Below are positions 43,342-50,015 of a stretch of DNA of 64,000 nt, in pieces. The stretch comes from Neisseria lisongii (GTDB taxonomy: Bacteria; Pseudomonadota; Gammaproteobacteria; Burkholderiales; Neisseriaceae). The stretch is taken from positions 434,001-498,000 of the forward strand of contig NZ_CP116766.1 in NCBI RefSeq assembly GCF_028463985.1. The letters are read 5' to 3'. Both the position numbers and the translations under genes were made by a program. How positions within the stretch are numbered: the first letter of the stretch is position 1; every line of letters begins with the position of its first letter. The notes beneath the pieces are model-generated. The model saw nothing but the letters and a program-made list of their open reading frames with translations. It was not told where the DNA came from and did not search any database.

Positions 43342-43449
43342 TCACCCTTTCAGAAAAATTGCGCCGCCTGCGGCCGCATGCTCATTTTCAGACGGTCTAC
43401 CCGCCGCCTGTCTTCCCAATCTTAAAAATCCAAACCAAATCAAACTATT

Positions 43450-44709
43450 ATGCACGTTTCCGAATTACAGACCCTACACATTTCCAAATTGTTGGAAATG
43501 GCCGAGCAGCACGGCATTGAAAATGCCAACCGCCTGCGCAAACAAGACTTGGTATTCGCCATTGTCCGCCAACTGATGAAGCAGGGCGAAAGTTTTACCT
43601 GTTCCGGCACGCTGGAAATTTTGCCCGACGGCTTCGGCTTCCTGCGCAGCGCCGACACTTCCTATCTGGCAGGCCCTGACGATATTTACGTTTCGCCCAG
43701 CCAAATCCGCCGCTTCAACCTGCACACCGGCGACACCATCGAAGGCAGCGTGCGGGTGCCGAAAGACAACGAACGCTATTTCGCACTGGTACGCTTGGAT
43801 GCCATCAACGGCGACAATCCCGAAGCCTGCAAACACAAAATCCTGTTTGAAAACCTGACACCGCTGTTTCCGACCGAGCAGTTCAAACTCGAACGGGATA
43901 TTAAAGCCGAAGAAAACCTGACCGACCGTGCCATCGATTTGGTTTCCCCAATCGGCAAAGGCCAGCGCGCACTGCTGGTTGCCCCGCCGAAAACCGGTAA
44001 AACCGTGATGCTGCAAAACATCGCCCATGCGATTACCAGCAACTACCCCGAAGCCGAACTGATTGTGCTGCTGATTGACGAGCGGCCGGAAGAAGTAACC
44101 GAAATGAGCCGTTCGGTGCGGGGCGAAGTGGTTTCTTCAACCTTTGACGAACCGGCGCAACGCCATGTGCAGGTTGCCGAAATGGTGCTGGAAAAAGCCA
44201 AACGCATGGTCGAACACAAAAAAGACGTGGTGATTCTGCTCGATTCGATTACCCGTTTGGCTCGTGCCTACAATACCGTTGTTCCCGCTTCGGGCAAAAT
44301 CCTCACCGGCGGCGTAGATGCCAATGCCCTGCACCGTCCGAAACGCTTTTTCGGAGCGGCACGCAACGTGGAAGAGGGCGGTTCGCTGACGATTATCGCC
44401 ACCGCTTTGGTAGAAACCGGCAGCCGTATGGACGATGTGATTTACGAAGAATTTAAAGGCACGGGCAATATGGAGTTGCACCTCGACCGCCGCATGGCGG
44501 AAAAACGCCTGTTCCCGGCCATCAACATCAATAAATCCGGCACCCGCCGGGAAGAGCTGCTGGTACCGAACGACCAGTTGCAGAGAATGTGGCTGCTGCG
44601 TAAATTCCTGCACCCGATGGACGAAATCGAAGCCACCGAATTTTTGGTCGGCAAGCTCAAAGATTCTAAAAACAACGATGAATTTTTTGAACTGATGCGC
44701 GGCAAATAA
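43450..44709 (+). CDS. rho: Transcription termination factor Rho
   Basis: Rho is the hexameric RNA helicase that ends transcription. The 419-aa protein has the N-terminal helical domain, the cold-shock-like RNA-binding domain (LPDGFGFLRSADTSYLAGPD, DIYVSPSQIRRFNLHTGDTI), the Walker A PPKTGKTVMLQNIA, Walker B LIVLLIDERPEEVTEM, the Q-loop (LTGGVDANALHRPKRFFGAARN) and the R-loop (FPAININKSGTRREELL). The start ATG 43450 has no strong Shine-Dalgarno sequence. A long leader with its own strong promoter fits the autoregulation known for rho in other bacteria. Confidence 0.97.
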   Translation: MHVSELQTLHISKLLEMAEQHGIENANRLRKQDLVFAIVRQLMKQGESFTCSGTLEILPDGFGFLRSADTSYLAGPDDIYVSPSQIRRFNLHTGDTIEGSVRVPKDNERYFALVRLDAINGDNPEACKHKILFENLTPLFPTEQFKLERDIKAEENLTDRAIDLVSPIGKGQRALLVAPPKTGKTVMLQNIAHAITSNYPEAELIVLLIDERPEEVTEMSRSVRGEVVSSTFDEPAQRHVQVAEMVLEKAKRMVEHKKDVVILLDSITRLARAYNTVVPASGKILTGGVDANALHRPKRFFGAARNVEEGGSLTIIATALVETGSRMDDVIYEEFKGTGNMELHLDRRMAEKRLFPAININKSGTRREELLVPNDQLQRMWLLRKFLHPMDEIEATEFLVGKLKDSKNNDEFFELMRGK

Positions 44710-44714
44710 TCCCG

Positions 44715-44747
44715 AGGCCGTCTGAAAACACCGTTTTCAGACGGCCT
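44715..44747. terminator. DUS-pair terminator after rho
   Basis: A 15-bp stem (44715-44729 / 44733-44747) of inverted AG-type DUS with a 3-nt loop, followed by GTTTTA. Confidence 0.88.
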
Positions 44748-44769
44748 GTTTTATTGTAGCAAGGGTATG

Positions 44770-44877
44770 TATAGCGGATTTAATTAATTTTCGATACAAG
44801 GTAGCAAGCCGCAGACAGTACAAGTAGTACGGCAAGGCACAGCAACGCCGTAGCGAAAGTTAAGTTAATCCGCTATA
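44770..44877. repeat. MITE-like neisserial repeat, 108 bp
   Basis: The element is bounded by 11-bp inverted ends TATAGCGGATT ... AATCCGCTATA. The core (GCAAGCCGCAGACAGTACAA, GTAGTACGGCAAGGCACAGC) is of the type widely repeated in Neisseria. A second, degraded copy in opposite orientation is at about 6690-6798. It contains no coding sequence. Confidence 0.8.
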
Positions 44878-44941
44878 TATAGTTAAAACACCGAATTTTC
44901 CATACAAAAGCAGGCGTAGATACTATAAGCCCCCCAACAAA

Positions 44942-45952
44942 TCAAGCCTTATCCAGACACATTTTCGCATAGCGTTCTTCATTAAAGGGTTGTTGGTACT
45001 TCAATACAGATTGGGCAATGGTCACGAGTTTACGCATCAGAGCCACAATCACGGCTTTTTTCGCCAGTTTATTACGCTCCAGCAAGCGTTGGACAAACGG
45101 GCTGTAAATACTGTCTTTATGTATGCCGAAGCAAAACACCATCGCAGGCATATAGAGTATCTTCCTCAAATCACTCTGTCCGATACGGGAGATACCGACC
45201 CGCTTATCTACACTCGTTCCCGATTGTCTGACCATCGGGGTCAGTCCGGCGTAGGTCGCAGCAGCCCTTCCATTTTTAAACCGAGTGCCGTCGCCCAGTA
45301 TGGCGAGCAGCCAACAGGCTGTGGTTTTGCCGATGGCGGGAATACTGCTCAACAGACGATGGTTGTGTTTCAACTGATCATCCTGTTTCACCAACTGATG
45401 AATATGTGTTTCAACGGTTTTGACTTCGCACTCAAGAAAAGCAATCAGACGTTCGGACGAAACCATTGCATACTCGTCCAACAGCATCTGCAGCCGGACT
45501 TTTTCTTTGGTCAGCGCTGCTTTTAAATGTTCGAGATGGCGAAGTTGGCGCAATAAGGCTTTTTCGTTATTGCCCTTCGGTTGCCACAGGTCAAATTCAT
45601 GAACATAGCTTTCGGCTAAGCGGGCAAGTAATTTGGCATCCGCTTTGTCGGTTTTGGAACGTAAGTTCAAACCTTTGGCAAAGTTGGCGGCACATTTGGG
45701 ATTAATCACGACTACCGAATGTCCGGCCGTATATAAGTATTCGCACAACCTTTCGTGATAGACGTTTGTCGCTTCCATCACGATATAGAGCGGCTTATCT
45801 GAAAAGCTGTTCAGCCATTCGCTCAAAGCAGCAAATCCTTGAGGATGGTTCTCAAACCGGTGGTGTTGATACACTTTTGCGGATTTTTTGACCGCAACAT
45901 CGAACTTTAACTTGGCAATATCGATGCCGATAAAATAAAATGGGGTGTCCAT
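44942..45952 (-). CDS. IS110-family transposase (element A)
   Basis: A 336-aa DEDD/serine recombinase of the IS110 family. The N-terminal RuvC-like domain has FIGIDIAKLKFDVAV (Asp), YIVMEATNVYHERL (Glu) and SKTDKADAKLLARLA (two Asp). A helical, coiled-coil linker follows (about residues 125-195). The C-terminal Transposase_20 domain has SSIPAIGKTTACWLLAILGD, AATYAGLTPMVRQSGTSVDK with the candidate catalytic Ser in RQSGTS, and LRKILYMPAMVF. ATG 45952 is preferred to the ATG just before it because of the spacing to GGAG. The frame is intact, so the element may be active. It is only about 30-35 % similar by eye to the element B transposase. Confidence 0.9.
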   Translation of the reverse strand: MDTPFYFIGIDIAKLKFDVAVKKSAKVYQHHRFENHPQGFAALSEWLNSFSDKPLYIVMEATNVYHERLCEYLYTAGHSVVVINPKCAANFAKGLNLRSKTDKADAKLLARLAESYVHEFDLWQPKGNNEKALLRQLRHLEHLKAALTKEKVRLQMLLDEYAMVSSERLIAFLECEVKTVETHIHQLVKQDDQLKHNHRLLSSIPAIGKTTACWLLAILGDGTRFKNGRAAATYAGLTPMVRQSGTSVDKRVGISRIGQSDLRKILYMPAMVFCFGIHKDSIYSPFVQRLLERNKLAKKAVIVALMRKLVTIAQSVLKYQQPFNEERYAKMCLDKA

Positions 45953-45959
45953 CATGCTC

Positions 45960-46157
45960 CTAACCTTGTGAATGCAGACTATGCACAGCATGTCTATGAT
46001 ACTATTCGGGGTGTTTGGACATTGAAAACAGGCTTTTATCTACGTCGCGGGCTTTGAAGCCCAAGGTTGGCGTACAACTCTGTTTTCAATCCCGCCCCTG
46101 ATAGCTGCTTCTGTCGGGGGCTTTTTATTTTATCTTGTGGTTGGTGTTTCTTATACA
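45960..46157 (-). ncRNA. Candidate bridge RNA of IS110 element A
   Basis: This is the non-coding left end, between the element terminus and the transposase. On the minus strand it contains, in order: CAACCT (46069-46064), identical to the left target flank; CGTAG (46044-46040), complementary to the right target CTACG; ATAGTATC (46005-45998), identical to the donor right end; and ACAAG (45969-45965), complementary to CTTGT at the left end. An 11-bp inverted repeat (ATTGAAAACAG 46021-46031 / CTGTTTTCAAT 46080-46090) closes the target loop, with an internal GGGCTT/AAGCCC stem. This is the layout known for IS110 bridge RNAs. Expression is not shown. Confidence 0.65.
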
Positions 46158-46159
46158 AG

Positions 46160-46437
46160 GTTGAGTTAGCGAGGCACGAGCGTAACCCAACAAAACCTTA
46201 TGTTTCAAGGTATAGTGAATTAACCAAAAAAATATTACAACCCAAGGGAATCACCCGTCCCGCCAGCGGGACAGGGAACGGTGTGTAGCGTGCTTGCCTA
46301 AGCATGCACGTGTACTTTAAATTCCACATGAATGCCGTCTGAAAACGAGCAAAGTGAGTTTCTGCGCAGCTAAAATCAGATTTTCAGACGGCTTCGGCAT
46401 AAAACTCACAGAACAGGTGCGTGCTTTGGCTCGCACC
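46160..46437. repeat. Repeat between the two IS110 elements
   Basis: Positions 46160-46210 continue the GCGTAACCCAACAAAACC repeat interrupted by element A. From TATAGTGAATTAACC (46211) onward lies the inverted composite repeat, including a DUS pair with the 30-bp unit (about 46331-46392), up to CTCGCACC, where element B is inserted. Confidence 0.8.
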
Positions 46438-46439
46438 CT

Positions 46440-46602
46440 TGTATATCCAACTTCCAGTATCATAACAAGCAACACCCGCCCGGCCGCCACCCGTGCGCAC
46501 CCAAGGTTCAACAACCGCTGTGTAGCTTAGGGAAGCCGGGCAACCCATCAACACAACCGGACAGTTGCCCGACAACACAACCGAATGCAAGACAGGTTTA
46601 TG
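46440..46602 (+). ncRNA. Candidate bridge RNA of IS110 element B
   Basis: The left-end non-coding segment contains four guide-like stretches in the known order. CGCACCC (46496-46502) is identical to the left target 46432-46438. TGTAG (46521-46525) is complementary to the right target CTACA (47638-47642). ACAGTTGC (46561-46568) is identical to the donor right end 47631-47638. ATGCAAG (46585-46591) pairs with CTTGTAT (46438-46444) with one G-T pair. The two loops have nearly equal span (30 and 31 nt). A stem CGGGCAAC (46537-46544) / GTTGCCCG (46564-46571) is also possible. Expression is not shown. Confidence 0.7.
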
Positions 46603-47547
46603 ATGAGTACCCAAAACTACGGCGGTATCGACATCGCCAAACGAAACTTCGTTATCGGCATCACGTCTTCCAAAAAGACCAAAACCGAGACCAACAACCA
46701 AAAAGGCTTTCTCCACACCATCGAATACCTGAAAAAACATCAGGTCTCACTGGTTGTGATGGAAAGCACCGGCGGACTGGAAATCCCATTGGCCAAAGCA
46801 CTGCACCGGGCAGGATTCAAAGTCATCATTGCCAATCCCCGTCAGACGCACCAATTCGCACAGTCGCAATCACTCACCAAAACCGATGCGGCCGATGCCA
46901 AAATGTTGGCGTTTTACGCACAGGTAATCACACAAAAGCCCGATTGGGAACGGCAGCTCTATACGCCGCCGAGTGAGGCAGAAGAAATCCTCGAAGCCTT
47001 AATCAGCCGCCGCACTCAACTGGTTGAAATGCGCAGTGCCGAAAAAAACCGTTTGCAGCAGGTACATGAAACACAGATTCAAAGTGTTGAAGCACTGATC
47101 GCACATTTCGACGCACTAATTGCTGCTTTGGACAGACAGATCGAAGAACATAACGACACTCATTTTGGCGACAAAAGCAGTCTGCTGCAAAGCATCAAAG
47201 GTATCGGCCCGACTACTGCGGCGACCTTATGTGCGATGTTGCCGGAATTGGGCAAAGTATCGCATAAACAGATTGCCGGTTTGGTAGGTGTCGCCCCTTA
47301 TGTGAAAGAAAGCGGCACAATGAAGTTTAAAAGCCGCTGTTTCGGCGGGCGCAGTGCTGTACGCAAAACGCTGTATATGGCGGCGATGGTGGCGGCACAC
47401 TACGAACCGAGGATTAAGGACTTCTACCAACGTCTGCGTTTGCGGGGTAAGCCGTACAAAGTGGCGGTAACGGCCTGTATGCGTAAGCTGCTGACGATTC
47501 TGAATGCGATGATGCGGGATCGTTTGGCGGCAGTGAGTGCTGTTTGA
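46603..47547 (+). CDS. IS110-family transposase (element B), Piv-related
   Basis: A 314-aa IS110/Piv-type recombinase. The N-terminal RuvC-like domain has GGIDIAKRNFVIGI (Asp), LVVMESTGGLEIPL (Glu) and LTKTDAADAKMLAFYA (two Asp). A helical linker follows (residues about 120-180), and the C-terminal domain has QSIKGIGPTTAATLCAMLPE, LVGVAPYVKESGTMKFKSRC with the candidate catalytic Ser in KESGT, and VRKTLYMAAMVAAHYEP. It resembles the invertase-related gene family known from gonococci and meningococci. ATG 46603 (MSTQNYGGID) is preferred to an earlier in-frame ATG at 46585, which lies inside the predicted right-donor guide. The frame is intact. Confidence 0.9.
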   Translation: MSTQNYGGIDIAKRNFVIGITSSKKTKTETNNQKGFLHTIEYLKKHQVSLVVMESTGGLEIPLAKALHRAGFKVIIANPRQTHQFAQSQSLTKTDAADAKMLAFYAQVITQKPDWERQLYTPPSEAEEILEALISRRTQLVEMRSAEKNRLQQVHETQIQSVEALIAHFDALIAALDRQIEEHNDTHFGDKSSLLQSIKGIGPTTAATLCAMLPELGKVSHKQIAGLVGVAPYVKESGTMKFKSRCFGGRSAVRKTLYMAAMVAAHYEPRIKDFYQRLRLRGKPYKVAVTACMRKLLTILNAMMRDRLAAVSAV

Positions 47548-47639
47548 TCATGTTGAAGTATTGCCGGTTTTGTTTAGACCGGCCTTCAGACTAACCGTTT
47601 TTTGTATTTTTGCCCGACGGGGTGAAAAATACAGTTGCT

Positions 47640-48108
47640 ACAAGTGCTGGATTAAATTGTATGGATTATTAAGTGGATCCACTATAGTAAATTAACCGAA
47701 AAAAGAGAACGGGCGTAGGTTGGGTCTAGACCCAACGTAGATTTAAATCACCTTGCAACATAAGATTTTGTTGGGTTACGCTCGCTCCTCGCTAACCATA
47801 ACCTACGCCTGCTTTTGTATGGAAAATTCGGTATTTTAACTATAGTGAATCCACTTTAAAAGTATTACAACGCAAGCTACCCGTTCCCAATTTTAGCTTC
47901 GCAGAAACTCGTTACCCTCGTTTTCAGACGGCATTGAAGCAACTTTAAAGACTCCGTGCATGCTTGAGGCACGCACGCTACACCGTTCCCCGTTCCATTG
48001 GCGGGAAGGGGTAGGGGAAGGGTGGTTCGCTAAATTGTCCTATTTTTCCGGTTGTTCACTGTATAGTAAATCAATCAAATTTACAGCACATTCCAAACCC
48101 AACACGCC
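47640..48108. repeat. Repeat cluster downstream of IS110 element B
   Basis: No gene is supported. It holds the remainder of the composite repeat interrupted by element B (ACAAGTGCTGGATTAAATTG to TCCACTATA, 47640-47686), an uninterrupted copy of the GTAGGTTGGGTCTAGACCCAAC / CCCAACAAAATCTTA repeat ending ATTCGGTATTTTAACTATAG (about 47707-47845), and another composite-repeat copy (about 47845-48066) with the 30-bp unit, one DUS and GGGGAAGGGTGGTTCGCTAA. Confidence 0.8.
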
Positions 48109-48214
48109 CGTCATTCCGACGAAAGTCGGAATCCATCTGGGCGGCTTAGGCAACTGTTTTTTCTTGACGGTTTCTGGATCTGAAAGATGGATTCCGACTT
48201 TCGTCGGAATGACG
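48109..48214. repeat. dRS3-like / NIME-type neisserial repeat
   Basis: Two 20-bp dRS3-like units (ATTCCGACGAAAGTCGGAAT at 48113-48132 and its complement at 48191-48210) lie inside a perfect 30-bp inverted repeat (48109-48138 / 48185-48214). The 46-bp centre contains TTTCTGGATC. This is the architecture of neisserial intergenic mosaic elements. The rest of the region up to 48456 shows no gene; AAGGAG at 48446 serves dtp. Confidence 0.8.
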
Positions 48215-48456
48215 AGTCTGTTTGAAAATTGTACGGTTTATTAAGTGGATTTACTATAGTCCACCATGGTTTAAAAGGTAGGAGAAAACAGGCGGTCTGA
48301 AAATTTTGGCTTTGGGGCATGGTTATTTGATTGCACGATACCCAACCATCATTGACAATCCCGAGCCGATTTGCTAAATATCCAAGTCTTCATAAAAATA
48401 ATTTACACTTCACTTTTTTCTGATTGTTCCGGTTCGGCCATAATAAGGAGAAACCT

Positions 48457-49905
48457 ATGTCAAATTCCGTTTCCGAAAAACGCTTTTTCGGGCATCCGCT
48501 GGCGTTGTCCACGCTGTTTCATATTGAGTTGTGGGAACGCTTTTCGTTTTATGGTATGCAGGGGATTTTGCTAATTTACCTGTATTACACCATGGATAAA
48601 GGCGGCTTGGGGCTTGATCAGTCGCTGGCGGGCGGCATTGTCGGGGCGTATGGCGGCAGCGTGTATTTATCGACCATTTTTGGGGCGTGGCTTGCCGACC
48701 GTGTTTGGGGTGCCGAAAAAACGCTGCTGTTTTCGGGTCTGGTGGTGATGCTCGGACATTTGGCGTTGGCGTTTTTGCCGGGGGTTTATGGATTGCTCGC
48801 AGGCTTGGTGCTGGTGGCACTGGGCAGCGGCGGCGTGAAAGCGACCGCCAGTGCGATGGTTGGCTCGTTGTACGAAACGCCCGACACCAAGCCCTTGCGT
48901 GATGCCGGTTTTTCAATTTTTTATATTGCGATTAATATCGGCGGCTTTTTGGGGCCGCTACTGACCGGCGTGCTGCAAGAGCAATATGGCTTTCACTACG
49001 GCTTTGGCGTGGCGGCGGTCGGTATGGCGTTCGGTTTGTGGCGTTATTTGAGCGGCCGCAACAAATTGCCCGCTACCACTGTGCCAAATCCGCTCAAGCC
49101 CAACCAAGGAAAAATCGCCTTGGCGGTGGTTGCCCTTGGCGTGGCGGCACTGCTTGGCGTCATCCAAATCGGTTGGCTGAATCTGCAAAACTTCTCGCAA
49201 GTGCTGCTGTATGTGGTGATTGCCGCCGTAACGGTGTATTTTGTGCGTCTTTTGACTTCCAAACAAGTGGCGGCACAAAACAAGCGTTATATCGTGGCGT
49301 ATATTCCGTTATTTTTGACCATTTGCCTGTTTTGGGCGGTGTGGTTTCAGGTGTACACGGTGGCGACGGTGTATTTTGATGAGATGATGAACCGTACCAT
49401 CGCAGGCTTTACCATTCCTGTGTCGTGGAAGGATTCCTTGCAATCGGCATGGGTGATTATTTTTTCTGGGCTGCTTGCCGCCATGTGGACAAAAATGGGC
49501 GACAAACAACCCAAAACGCCGCTGAAATTTGCCATCGCCATGATGTTTGTCGGCGTGTCGTATTTGAGCTTTATTCCGTTTGTATCGGCAGGGGTGGCGA
49601 TGCCGATGTGGATTTTTGCCTTGGTGATTTTGGGCATTACCATTGGCGAGCTGTGCCTGTCGCCGATTTCGCTGTCGTTTGCGACCAAAATCGCACCGCC
49701 GAATTTTAAGGCGCAAATGGTGGCGTTGAACTTTTTGGCGTTGTCCATCGGCTTTACCTTGGGCGGTGTGTTGTTCAAAAATTATTATCAAGCCGAGAGC
49801 ATCATTGAGTTTTGCCAATTATTATGCACCATCGGCGTGGCAAACGGCTTGATTTTATTGCTGTTTGTACCGATATTAAACAAACTGCTCAACGGGGCGG
49901 ATTGA
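48457..49905 (+). CDS. POT family di-/tripeptide:proton symporter
   Basis: A 482-aa inner-membrane transporter of the PTR2/POT family, importing small peptides with protons. The family signature FHIELWERFSFYGMQGIL (with the ExxER-like Glu/Arg) is at residues about 25-42, followed by YGGSVYLSTIFGAWLADRVWG, LVALGSGGVKATASAMVGSLY and, after roughly residue 150, AGFSIFYIAINIGGFLGPLL. About 14 hydrophobic helices are seen. AAGGAG lies 6 nt before ATG 48457. The next gene is a Xaa-Pro aminopeptidase; uptake plus hydrolysis of peptides is a sensible functional pairing, although a DUS hairpin lies between the two. Confidence 0.92.
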   Translation: MSNSVSEKRFFGHPLALSTLFHIELWERFSFYGMQGILLIYLYYTMDKGGLGLDQSLAGGIVGAYGGSVYLSTIFGAWLADRVWGAEKTLLFSGLVVMLGHLALAFLPGVYGLLAGLVLVALGSGGVKATASAMVGSLYETPDTKPLRDAGFSIFYIAINIGGFLGPLLTGVLQEQYGFHYGFGVAAVGMAFGLWRYLSGRNKLPATTVPNPLKPNQGKIALAVVALGVAALLGVIQIGWLNLQNFSQVLLYVVIAAVTVYFVRLLTSKQVAAQNKRYIVAYIPLFLTICLFWAVWFQVYTVATVYFDEMMNRTIAGFTIPVSWKDSLQSAWVIIFSGLLAAMWTKMGDKQPKTPLKFAIAMMFVGVSYLSFIPFVSAGVAMPMWIFALVILGITIGELCLSPISLSFATKIAPPNFKAQMVALNFLALSIGFTLGGVLFKNYYQAESIIEFCQLLCTIGVANGLILLLFVPILNKLLNGAD

Positions 49906-49915
49906 TAAATTGCCC

Positions 49916-49954
49916 AAGCCGTCTGAAAACCGCACTACGCATTTTCAGACGGCA
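49916..49954. terminator. DUS-pair hairpin after the peptide transporter
   Basis: AGCCGTCTGAAAA ... TTTTCAGACGGCAT inverted pair with a short loop, 11 bp after the transporter stop. Confidence 0.8.
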
Positions 49955-50015
49955 TGGTTATTGCCATTTAAACTTATCAAATTCAAATCAAACAAACCAA
50001 CAAAAGGATACTTTT

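Larger units (their letters stand above)
44918..46159 (-). mobile_element. IS110-family element A
   Basis: The boundaries are deduced by comparison with the uninterrupted repeat at 47710-47845, where GCAGGCGTAG is directly joined to GTTATGGTTAGCGAG on the complementary reading. The element lies between two copies of the core dinucleotide (CT on the minus strand, 44918-44919 and 46158-46159), so about 1,240 bp. On the minus strand the left end starts CTTGTATA, the same as element B. There are no inverted repeats, as expected for the IS110 family. The right end beyond the transposase stop is only about 24 bp. Confidence 0.8.
46438..47639 (+). mobile_element. IS110-family element B
   Basis: The boundaries are deduced from the intact repeat at 22190-22220: its complement reads GCACGCACCCTACAAGTG, which here is split into CTCGCACCCT and CTACAAGTGC. 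A CT core is present at both ends (46438-46439 and 47638-47639), giving an element of exactly 1,200 bp plus the second core. It has a 163-bp left non-coding end and a 90-bp right end. The transposase is on the plus strand, and its left end faces that of element A across about 280 bp. Confidence 0.85.

Noticed and set aside
46585..46602. Earlier ATG (46585) as start of the element B transposase
   Set aside because: It would place the start inside the segment matching the right donor end, and the family N-terminus begins at MSTQNYGGID (46603).
48109..48214. Paired direct/inverted units considered as a small CRISPR
   Set aside because: There are only two units, inverted relative to each other, with dRS3 character; no array and no cas genes are present anywhere in the window.
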